Part shown: piece after piece, positions 1 to 5,695 of the stretch
Layout: each line of letters starts with the position of its first letter
How positions within the stretch are numbered: position 1 is the first letter of the stretch
Assembly (NCBI GenBank): GCA_017527945.1
Contig: JAFXPL010000159.1
Coordinates: 1-5,791 of the forward strand
DNA length: 5,791 nucleotides
Direction of reading: 5' to 3'
From: Bacteroidales bacterium
GTDB taxonomy: Bacteria > Bacteroidota > Bacteroidia > Bacteroidales > WCHB1-69
Notes under the pieces: generated by a model
What the model was told of the DNA's origin: nothing
Seen by the model: only the letters and a program-made list of their open reading frames with translations
Databases searched by the model: none
Position numbers and translations under genes: made by a program

Positions 1-132
1 AGGGCGGTGTTGACAGGGTTTATAAACGGGGAAAACGCATTCATGCTGGTCGAATGTGTTTTCCCCGTCTTTAATACCGCGACAACGATAGGAATGGTTA
101 CGAGCGGCTTGCCGCGAAGTTTGAATGGATAG
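1..132 (+). CDS. Possible 3' end of an unidentified gene (partial, doubtful)
   Basis: Frame 1 is open from the window edge to a TAG at 130-132, giving 43 residues that end in GLPRSLNG. I do not recognise the product. The stretch contains a strong hairpin (26-68), so the open frame may be a by-product of the symmetry. The minus strand is also open across the hairpin in more than one frame; one such frame has an ATG at about 44 and reads off the left edge as MNAFSPFINPVNTA. Nothing here decides which frame, if any, is translated. Confidence 0.18.
   Translation, partial: RAVLTGFINGENAFMLVECVFPVFNTATTIGMVTSGLPRSLNG
26..68. repeat. Near-perfect 17-bp inverted repeat (hairpin)
   Basis: The arm at 26-42 (ACGGGGAAAACGCATTC) pairs with 52-68 (GAATGTGTTTTCCCCGT) around a 9-base loop. 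There is one non-Watson-Crick position, which would be a G-U pair in RNA read from the plus strand. The stem has no clean run of T after it on either strand (TCTTTAATACC on plus, TTATAAACCC on minus), so it is not a textbook intrinsic terminator. It could be a weak terminator, a recombination or attachment site, or part of a mobile element end. Confidence 0.75.
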
Positions 133-185
133 CGTGCCCGGGCGCCCTGAAAAAAGAAAGAAATGGGACTCAAAAATCACCAACA

Positions 186-296
186 TCACACATAAAAATG
201 GAAGAGAGGTAACCCCTTCCAATCGGAATGTATCTGCCTGACGGAGGCCTCCATCTCCTTGCCATGGATGCAGATGGTTGCGCTGTCCATTGCCAT
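186..296 (-). CDS. Possible small ORF, 36 residues, unknown function
   Basis: An ATG at 296 opens a frame ending in TGA at 186-188. The peptide begins MAMDSATICIHGKEM and ends PLFHFYV. The frame stays open upstream to a stop at 348-350, so a longer product from a GTG start at 341 is possible. Several codons have G or C at the third position, and a GGAAG stands just before the start, which gives slight support. It has no recognisable domain, membrane segment or signal peptide. It could equally be the degraded end of a longer gene. Confidence 0.25.
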   Translation of the reverse strand: MAMDSATICIHGKEMEASVRQIHSDWKGLPLFHFYV

Positions 297-347
297 TCTT
301 CCAACCGCCAAAACAAGCCCCTCAAAACAAGTCCAACTCACTGATTG

Positions 348-410
348 TCAATATCTTGCCCACGGTCAAAAAGAAACACTTGTAACTTGCTGGTTTTCAA
401 CATCTTGCCC
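348..410. repeat. 14-bp direct repeat pair, 49 bp apart
   Basis: TCAATATCTTGCCC at 348-361 and TCAACATCTTGCCC at 397-410 differ at one base. They lie between the doubtful minus-strand ORF and the IS21 left end. They could be protein binding sites, remains of an older element's end, or chance. Confidence 0.5.
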
Positions 411-423
411 TTTTCCTCCCCCT

Positions 424-468
424 TATATATATAATGCAAGAAAGAAAGAGTCATTCATATATATATAT
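424..468. repeat. Two AT dinucleotide tracts beside the IS left end
   Basis: A (TA)5 tract at 424-433 and an (AT)6 tract at 457-468 flank a purine run (AAGAAAGAAAGAG). They end about ten bases before the proposed left tip of the insertion sequence. Such easily melted DNA may have favoured insertion, or may belong to a disused promoter region. Both readings are inference. Confidence 0.6.
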
Positions 469-484
469 ACCCACACCTGGATAA

Positions 485-503
485 TTCGGAGCATGACCAC
501 CCA
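485..503 (+). repeat. IS21 left-end repeat L1
   Basis: The outermost left copy reads TTCGGAGCATGACCACCCA. It is identical to L2 and is part of the terminal inverted repeat. It is a presumed IstA binding site by analogy with IS21 multiple terminal repeats. Confidence 0.85.
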
Positions 504-530
504 GTTTCACGGCCGAAAAGCCAGTAGTTT

Positions 531-549
531 TTCGGAGCATGACCACCCA
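531..549 (+). repeat. IS21 left-end repeat L2
   Basis: This copy is identical to L1 over 19 bases and starts 46 bases after it. It is a presumed IstA binding site. Confidence 0.85.
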
Positions 550-605
550 AAAACGGTGCTAAAACCTTAAAAAATGCGTTTGCGAGGCTGTCCGGGGCCA
601 TGTTT

Positions 606-624
606 TTCGGAGCATTGCCACCCA
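606..624 (+). repeat. IS21 left-end repeat L3
   Basis: The copy reads TTCGGAGCATTGCCACCCA and differs from L1 only at the central dinucleotide (TG for GA). It starts 75 bases after L2, the widest spacing in the set. Confidence 0.85.
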
Positions 625-667
625 GCCGCAGACGAGGAGGGTGGAAAGGCGCAAAAAGCCGCCCCAT

Positions 668-686
668 TTCGGAGCATCGCCACCCA
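668..686 (+). repeat. IS21 left-end repeat L4
   Basis: The copy reads TTCGGAGCATCGCCACCCA, again differing from the others only at the central dinucleotide (CG). It starts 62 bases after L3. Confidence 0.85.
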
Positions 687-720
687 TTTTTGAAAAGGAC
701 ACCGTTGGCAATCAAGGCTT

Positions 721-739
721 TTCGGAGCATTGCCACCCA
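721..739 (+). repeat. IS21 left-end repeat L5, next to the istA promoter
   Basis: The copy reads TTCGGAGCATTGCCACCCA and is identical to L3. It starts 53 bases after L4 and ends 9 bases before the -7 motif at 749-756. IstA bound here would overlap the -33 region of the promoter, so self-repression is plausible. Confidence 0.85.
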
Positions 740-748
740 CTTGTTTGT

Positions 749-756
749 TAACTTTG
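749..756 (+). promoter_or_regulatory. Bacteroidota-type -7 promoter box for istA
   Basis: TAACTTTG matches the Bacteroides -7 consensus TAnnTTTG exactly. Transcription would begin around 760-764, leaving a leader of about 20 bases before the ATG at 783. No good TTTG -33 box is seen at the usual distance; that region lies inside repeat L5. The match supports both the host phylum and the choice of istA start. Confidence 0.55.
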
Positions 757-782
757 CAGCTCGAACTCAAAAAGAGCAAGCT

Positions 783-2348
783 ATGGCAGGAAAATGCAAA
801 GAAATGAACAAGATCAAACAAGCGTTACGTCTTCATATAGACGGAGAATCGAACCGGGAGATAGGCCGGAAACTGGGCATCTACAAGGGCACGGTCAACA
901 AATATGTCAAAATGGCCAAGGCCTGCGGCATCCCCATCCCTGCGCTGCTGGCGATGGAGGAGCCCGAGATAGAGCGCGTGCTGACAAACGGTAACCCGGC
1001 CTACAGCGACAACCGCTTCCAGGCTCTCAAGGAGAGGCTGCCATACATCATATCGGAGTTGCAACGGAAGCATGTGACGATGTACCTGCTGTGGCGGGAA
1101 TACCGTGGGGAGAACCCCGACGGCTACGGCTACACGCAGTTCTGCTTCCATGTCAACCAGTTCACGGAGGCGCAGAAGCCCTCCTTCGTTCTTTCCGACG
1201 ACCGCGAGGGCGGACAGTACCTGTTCGTGGACTTCGCCGGAGACACGCTCTCCTACGTCGACCTCGACACGGGGGAGGAGGTGAGGTGCCAGGTCTTCGT
1301 GGCCACGCTGCCCGCGCCGGACTACGGCTTCGCAATGGCGGTCCACTCCCAGAAAATCGACGACTTCCTCCACGCCCTGGAATGCTGCCTCAGGCACATC
1401 GGCGGCGTCCCGAAGATCATCGTGACGGACAATCTCAAGGCGGCGGTCGTAAAGGCCGACCGCTACGCGCCGGAGATTAACCGGTCGCTTGAGGACTTCG
1501 CCGAGCACTTCGGCTGTGTCGCCATACCCGCCAGGTCGGGCAAGCCGAAGGACAAGGCACTGGTCGAGAACCACGTCAAGCTCACCTATCACGATGTGTA
1601 CGCCCCGCTGCGCAACAGACAGTTCTTCTCGCTTGACGGGCTCAACCAGGCCATAGCCGCGCAGATGAGGCTCCACAACCAGCGGCGCATGCAGCGCCTG
1701 CCCTTCACCCGCGAGGAACGCTTCATCTCCATAGACAAGCCCGCCCTGAAGCCCCTGCGGGCAGAGCGCTTCGAGATCAAGTACCGCTGCGAGCTGCAGG
1801 TCAACCCCAACAGCTTCGTCTATCTGGGCCGCGAGAAGAGCTACTACTCCGTCCCGTACCGGCTCATCGGGCAGAAGGTCAAGGTGATCTACACCAGGAC
1901 GATGGTCTTCATCTACTCCCAGCAGGGCGAGAGGGTCGCCACGCACAACCGCTCCCGCAGGATCGGGGAGTACGTCTGCGACAAGACACACATGCCCTCC
2001 TATTACAACGACTACGTCCAGCTCTCCCCCGACAGGTACATCCACCGCGCCGACAGTGTCTCACCACTGTTCGGCGAAGTGATACGCGGGGTGTTCAGGC
2101 AGAACACGTCGGTGCCGCCGGAGACCTACTACAAGTCCTGCGACGGGCTGTTCAGCCTCCAGAGGAGCACGGAACCGAAGCTGTTCGAGAGGGCGTGCAT
2201 GGCGGCACTGGAGCGAGACCGCTGCAACTACGGGTTCATCAAGAACCTGATCGAGAGCAAGTGCGCAGGTCTCCCTGCGGGGGACGAGAACCCCATGCTC
2301 TTCCCAGCCACACACGACAACATCCGAGGGAAAGAATACTTCCAATAA
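783..2348 (+). CDS. istA: IS21-family transposase IstA (DDE recombinase)
   Basis: IstA cuts and joins the element ends during transposition, working with IstB. The product is 521 residues, in the family's usual size range. Residues about 23-43 form a helix-turn-helix (SNREIGRKLGIYKGTVNKYVK) for end binding. The RNase H-like core shows the acidic triad: D150 in FVDFAGD, D216 in VTDNLK and E262 in ALVENHVK. Downstream is the family's C-terminal region, with VNPNSFVYLGREKSYYSVPY near residue 340. The start at 783 follows the -7 box by 27 bases and leaves all five left repeats outside the gene. The frame is open back to 600, but that extension would translate the terminal repeats. A second ATG at 804 is possible. 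istB follows after 20 bases. The gene is GC-rich (39 of 60 bases at 1201-1260). No frameshift or missing catalytic residue is seen. Confidence 0.95.
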   Translation: MAGKCKEMNKIKQALRLHIDGESNREIGRKLGIYKGTVNKYVKMAKACGIPIPALLAMEEPEIERVLTNGNPAYSDNRFQALKERLPYIISELQRKHVTMYLLWREYRGENPDGYGYTQFCFHVNQFTEAQKPSFVLSDDREGGQYLFVDFAGDTLSYVDLDTGEEVRCQVFVATLPAPDYGFAMAVHSQKIDDFLHALECCLRHIGGVPKIIVTDNLKAAVVKADRYAPEINRSLEDFAEHFGCVAIPARSGKPKDKALVENHVKLTYHDVYAPLRNRQFFSLDGLNQAIAAQMRLHNQRRMQRLPFTREERFISIDKPALKPLRAERFEIKYRCELQVNPNSFVYLGREKSYYSVPYRLIGQKVKVIYTRTMVFIYSQQGERVATHNRSRRIGEYVCDKTHMPSYYNDYVQLSPDRYIHRADSVSPLFGEVIRGVFRQNTSVPPETYYKSCDGLFSLQRSTEPKLFERACMAALERDRCNYGFIKNLIESKCAGLPAGDENPMLFPATHDNIRGKEYFQ

Positions 2349-2368
2349 CCCACTAAAACCCCAATAAT

Positions 2369-3088
2369 ATGGAAAACCAAATCTATCAAGACCTCAAGGG
2401 TCTGCGGCTGTCAGGCATGGCCGAATGCTGGCAGCGTCTGCAAGAAACACGCAAGCACCAGGAGATAGCCCTGCAGGACGGGCTCCTGACGCTTATCCAG
2501 GCCGAACACGACCAGCGTTCCGCGAACAGAACGGCCAGACTGATCAAGAAAGCCCGGTTCCGTTATGACGCAAGCATCGAACAGATCATCTTCGACCCCG
2601 CGCGAGGCCGCGAGCAGGGCCGCATCATGCAGCTCGCCTCCTGCGAGTACATCCGGCAGGGGGCTTCCGTCCTCATCACCGGTCCTGCCGGTGTGGGGAA
2701 AAGCTACCTCGCCACGGCCTTGGGCTACCAGGCCTGCCTCTCCGGCTTCAGAGTCCGTTACTACAACATGAGCAAGCTCCTTGAAGACACCCAGATGGCC
2801 CGCATCGAGGCCAAGACGGCAAAGTTCTTCGACCGCATGGCCGACGTGGAACTCCTCATCATCGAAGACTTCGGGATGAAGGTGCTCGACGGCCATCAGC
2901 TGCTTGACTTCATGGAACTAATCGAAGACCGGCATGCCCGGAAATCGACCGTCATTACCAGCCAGCTGCCGGTGAAGAACTGGTACGATGTGCTCGCCAA
3001 AAACACCACCGTGGCCGATGCCGTGCTCGACAGGCTTGCGAAAACCGCACATCGTTTTGAACTAAAAGGTGACAGTATGAGAAAATAA
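2369..3088 (+). CDS. istB: IS21-family helper ATPase IstB (AAA+, DnaC-like)
   Basis: IstB is the ATP-dependent partner of IstA; in the family it remodels target DNA and stimulates transposition. The product is 239 residues, close to the usual 240-260. Residues 1-90 are the helical N-terminal domain (start MENQIYQDLKGLRLSGMAE). The ATPase core shows Walker A GPAGVGKS at 105-112, Walker B LLIIEDFG at 162-169 with D167, a sensor-1-like TVITSQLP at 194-201, and an arginine-finger-like DAVLDRL near 218-224. The ATG at 2369 comes 20 bases after the istA stop in an A-rich spacer (CCCAATAAT) with no Shine-Dalgarno, which fits Bacteroidota. istA and istB are surely cotranscribed. The gene appears intact and ends about 40 bases before the right-end repeats. 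Confidence 0.95.
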   Translation: MENQIYQDLKGLRLSGMAECWQRLQETRKHQEIALQDGLLTLIQAEHDQRSANRTARLIKKARFRYDASIEQIIFDPARGREQGRIMQLASCEYIRQGASVLITGPAGVGKSYLATALGYQACLSGFRVRYYNMSKLLEDTQMARIEAKTAKFFDRMADVELLIIEDFGMKVLDGHQLLDFMELIEDRHARKSTVITSQLPVKNWYDVLAKNTTVADAVLDRLAKTAHRFELKGDSMRK

Positions 3089-3128
3089 TTTTATTTTTGC
3101 CGCGCCAGGCTTGAATCGTTAACTCAAG

Positions 3129-3147
3129 TGGGTGGTTATCGCCGAAA
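3129..3147 (-). repeat. IS21 right-end repeat R2 (inner)
   Basis: On the minus strand it reads TTTCGGCGATAACCACCCA, an inverted and diverged copy of the left repeats. It keeps CCACCCA and the TTCGG core but is one base shorter between them. It is a presumed IstA site. Confidence 0.75.
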
Positions 3148-3151
3148 TGCC

Positions 3152-3170
3152 TGGGTGGTTATCACTGAAA
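3152..3170 (-). repeat. IS21 right-end repeat R1 (outer, terminal)
   Basis: On the minus strand it reads TTTCAGTGATAACCACCCA. It sits 4 bases from the inner copy, much tighter than any left-end spacing. With six more bases (TATCCA to 3176) it forms the right terminal inverted repeat opposite TGGATA at 478. Confidence 0.75.
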
Positions 3171-3176
3171 TATCCA

Positions 3177-3368
3177 TCCAACAAAGAGCTGGAACGCAAC
3201 ATACGCCAACTGGGCATGCCGATGAGTGTTGACAAGGTTCCCACCGTAGCAAAGACCATCACGACCATCCCCCTGCACCTCCCCAACGGCGAGCTGTATA
3301 CCGAGACGCTCTACACGACCCCGCATCAGGAGGTCATTAGGCCGCTGATTGACCCTGATTTTGTGTAG
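3177..3368 (+). pseudogene. 3' remnant of an interrupted gene (63 residues)
   Basis: Right of the IS tip a frame runs on for 63 residues, SNKELERNIRQLGMPMS through RPLIDPDFV, to TAG at 3366-3368. It has no start of its own at the junction; the frame simply continues out of the IS right end. Internal ATGs at 3216 and 3222 could at best give about 50 residues. The GC-rich third positions and balanced composition look like real coding sequence. No matching 5' part is visible in the left flank before 478, so the rest was deleted or moved. I do not firmly recognise the family; the tail might come from another transposase, but that is only an impression. It converges on the large minus-strand gene with 25 bases between the stops. 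Confidence 0.5.
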
Positions 3369-3393
3369 GGCGCCTCATCGTCAAAGTCATAAA

Positions 3394-5685
3394 CTATTGA
3401 ACCTTAAAATATTCAAGAATTTCGCGGTTTAAAAACTGTGAATTGTTGGCTTTATATTGGGAAACCATGATATAATCACCTTTCTCAACTTTTTGAGATA
3501 TTTCAGTGTTTTTGTCCATAATAATTTCTTGCATTTCTCGACCACCATAATATGTAATCGCAACTTTCTCATCAGGCGTTATGTCAATGCCATTCACTGG
3601 CACAACAACAGGTTGTTTTCTGCTCAATTTTCCTGCTATTTTATTGGAAGGAGTCTCTAAAATCCACATTAATACACCTTTCAGGTATGTGTTCACCTCA
3701 TTCTTGCCAGGGATGAGTCCTTGATGGATAATCTGGTTTCGAGCACCTAAGAAGTTATGGCCTGCGACAATATCGCATTGTTTACCACAGACCTCTAACT
3801 TCTTTGAGAGTGAGAAATCTATATGTTCCGTATCGAGATGAGTGATTTCTTCCATAACAAAATGGATTTCTGTCACAAACAATCGGCATACATCTGAAAA
3901 CGCCATATTACCCATGCCGAAGTAACATTGCCTCAGATTATTCTGTGTTATTGATGCGGCCCTATTTAGTATTCGAATGACATCCTGTCTGTCAGTTAAC
4001 TTTCTGTGAACGGTACCGGCTTGGAATTCCACTCTTTTTGATTCCCACCAGAAGCCGGACGTCTCCGCGTTTTCTATCGCAACAGTCATTTTCTTCACTG
4101 TAGACAAAGCGTCAAAAATCCATTTGTTAGTGGTTAAAGAATATATCAGATCAACTAGATTAATATAGCTTTTCACGAAAGCGTTTTCGTTGTCATATTG
4201 CTCCATGCCCGCTTTAATCCAGAAGGAAACAACGTTTTCGTTGAAAGCTTCCTTGAGGGACCACACTTTGTTGGAGGCAGTGATGATCATAATCGGACAT
4301 GAGAGGTATTTTTCACGGAGCAGTTCCAGCACACGAAAACCTGAAAGTTCTGAAGGATCAACAAACCCTCTTTCATCTTTCAGCCGGAGATCAAGGATAA
4401 GCATGTCGGCTTCAAAGAGATTCGCCTCTTGTATTTTCTTCACGATTGACTCAGGGGTATCTTCCTTTTGAGGAATGATGGGAGTCAAACGATTATAACA
4501 ATCCGTATTGTCCCCATATACTATGCGTCGCAAAATGCAGGCCCACCCTTCTTCTGCCATATCGTCAACATAGATGATGCGTGGTTTGTTGGTTCTCAAT
4601 GCGGATAATTTTTCTTTCAGCAAATCCGCGTCAAGATCATTGACATCCTCGTGGTTGTCTCTGACAATGTTGGAATCTCCACTCAGTTGCTCTGAACGTA
4701 CTTTCTTCCAGCTCCACTGCCTTCTTTCTCGTTCATGTCTCGCCTTTTGCTCTTTTAATTTGTCAATCGCATCATGCACACGTTCATTCATTTTTCGTTC
4801 CGCACGGTCGCTGATGATGTCAAACTTACGCAGAATTGTGTCAAAGAGACCTTGCTGCTCCGGTGCTTTTTGATCCGAAATCAAAAGACTTTGAAGACTC
4901 TTGATTTGGATATCAAGCTCGCTTATGGTTCGATCAACACCCTCAATGGCTTCGACGGCCTGCTTCCCTGCATCAAGAATGGCTTTCCTGTCGTGAGCGT
5001 TGATCTCATCACGAAGAATGGCTTTCATTGATTCCACTGAACAATAATTGCCGAGATATTGCACTAATCTGCCATTATAAGAGTTCAAGTAGTTGAGTAT
5101 CTGCCCGCGCGACTTGTCGTAGTCGGTATCCTGATTCTCCGAATTTGACGTTCCTGATTGAATTCCGCTAATCTCCTCGTATGCGTCTTGCACTCTCATC
5201 AGTTGCCATGCTCCGATAATATTAGCGTTGAAATGCCGATTGTCCGGATTGTACTCGGCTCTGAAAAGTTGAATCAATTCCTGTCTGTCTGCCGTGATTT
5301 TCGAAAGCTTCTCCAGATTAATGCTTTGGAGAACATCCAAGAAATCGGGCAACCTGTAGAACGACACGCCTTGCGTAAACAATATGGCGTTTCGGACATC
5401 CTGCTTCATCAGCGCCTCTTTGTTGAGCCACGAATAAATCATGACATGGCTGTTGATATGGCGCAATCGCAGCAGTTTCAACAATTTGATTCCTGAATTG
5501 GCCACACATGACCCATTCCCAATCCGTACATTCGCATGAATGATATAAATGTCGTAGTTGTCGGGAATAGCATCCGCCAAAGCTTCCAAGGAATTGCATT
5601 CATCAGCAAGAAACACCTCGATATTTGAAAGGTCTCTGGCGATTTGATCTGCCAGAAATTGGTTTTCGATTAATAACGCCTTCAT
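3394..5685 (-). CDS. Dual-receiver protein with C-terminal HEPN-like RNase region
   Basis: The product is 763 residues and cytoplasmic, with no signal peptide or membrane segment. Residues 1-120 look like a degenerate receiver (KALLIEN start; H50 in IYIIHANVR where the phosphoacceptor Asp is expected). Residues 125-360 are mainly helical, with a charged coiled coil around 285-330. Residues 368-515 are an intact receiver: acidic D374 and D375, phosphoacceptor D432 in LILDLRL, T469 in IITAS, K491 in WIKAG. Residues about 520-685 are helical and carry RNQIIH at 649-654, the Rx4H motif of HEPN ribonucleases with the usual Asn after Arg. Residues 690-763 form an unidentified, probably beta-rich end. 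The ATG at 5685 is chosen because it starts 10 bases after the upstream stop and begins the receiver fold directly; the ATG at 5742 would overlap that gene. The gene is AT-richer than the IS (23 of 60 bases G or C at 4561-4620). Inferred role: a phosphorylation-controlled RNA-cleaving effector, possibly in phage defence. Domains are solid for receiver 2, fair for HEPN, weaker for receiver 1. Confidence 0.88.
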   Translation of the reverse strand: MKALLIENQFLADQIARDLSNIEVFLADECNSLEALADAIPDNYDIYIIHANVRIGNGSCVANSGIKLLKLLRLRHINSHVMIYSWLNKEALMKQDVRNAILFTQGVSFYRLPDFLDVLQSINLEKLSKITADRQELIQLFRAEYNPDNRHFNANIIGAWQLMRVQDAYEEISGIQSGTSNSENQDTDYDKSRGQILNYLNSYNGRLVQYLGNYCSVESMKAILRDEINAHDRKAILDAGKQAVEAIEGVDRTISELDIQIKSLQSLLISDQKAPEQQGLFDTILRKFDIISDRAERKMNERVHDAIDKLKEQKARHERERRQWSWKKVRSEQLSGDSNIVRDNHEDVNDLDADLLKEKLSALRTNKPRIIYVDDMAEEGWACILRRIVYGDNTDCYNRLTPIIPQKEDTPESIVKKIQEANLFEADMLILDLRLKDERGFVDPSELSGFRVLELLREKYLSCPIMIITASNKVWSLKEAFNENVVSFWIKAGMEQYDNENAFVKSYINLVDLIYSLTTNKWIFDALSTVKKMTVAIENAETSGFWWESKRVEFQAGTVHRKLTDRQDVIRILNRAASITQNNLRQCYFGMGNMAFSDVCRLFVTEIHFVMEEITHLDTEHIDFSLSKKLEVCGKQCDIVAGHNFLGARNQIIHQGLIPGKNEVNTYLKGVLMWILETPSNKIAGKLSRKQPVVVPVNGIDITPDEKVAITYYGGREMQEIIMDKNTEISQKVEKGDYIMVSQYKANNSQFLNREILEYFKVQ

Positions 5686-5695
5686 ATTTAGGATA

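Larger units (their letters stand above)
133..477. other. Left flank without a convincing gene
   Basis: This stretch holds overlapping GC palindromes at 136-147 (GCCCGGGC overlapping GGGCGCCC), purine-rich runs, the doubtful minus-strand ORF at 186-296, two copies of a 9-bp CAAAACAAG motif near 309-332, a 14-bp direct repeat, and AT dinucleotide tracts at 424-433 and 457-468. The plus-strand open frame that begins at 259 runs into the IS21 left end without matching any known protein, and I read it as chance. Confidence 0.6.
478..3176 (+). mobile_element. Complete IS21-family insertion sequence
   Basis: The element carries istA and istB in the usual order and ends bearing multiple terminal repeats, as known for IS21. 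I set the tips by comparing both ends: the left tip reads TGGATAATTCGG and the reverse complement of the right tip reads TGGATATTTCAG. Both continue to a shared CCACCCA with one indel, and they give the TG...CA tips usual for the family. The length is about 2.7 kb. No direct target duplication is visible: ACACC precedes and TCCAA follows. Either the tips are a few bases off, or the flanks were rearranged after insertion. Both genes look intact, so the element may still be active. Exact tips are less certain than the element itself. Confidence 0.82.

Noticed and set aside
259..570. 103-residue plus-strand open frame crossing the IS left end.
   Set aside because: It translates AT dinucleotide tracts and terminal repeats and has no protein-like pattern.
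485..739. Repeat cluster resembling a small CRISPR array.
   Set aside because: Repeats are only 19 bp, spacings vary from 46 to 75, inverted copies lie at the other end of the element, and no cas genes are present; IS21 terminal repeats explain them.
600..782. Upstream extension of the istA frame (61 more residues).
   Set aside because: It would translate terminal repeats L3-L5 and the promoter box; the ATG at 783 directly precedes the helix-turn-helix domain and fits the family length.
825..2045. 406-residue open frame antisense to istA.
   Set aside because: It is low-complexity, Val/Leu/Asp-rich sequence typical of the reverse strand of a GC-rich gene; istA has clear catalytic motifs on the plus strand.
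2411..2896. 161-residue open frame antisense to istB.
   Set aside because: It is a shadow of the IstB coding strand, which carries intact Walker motifs.
3132..3176. GTG start at 3132 for the 3177-3368 frame.
   Set aside because: It lies inside the IS right-end repeat, so the first residues would be IS sequence; the frame is better read as a severed gene end.
4190..5496. Several plus-strand open frames of 85-112 residues inside the REC-HEPN gene.
   Set aside because: They are antisense shadows with Ser/Arg/Phe-rich, non-protein-like composition.
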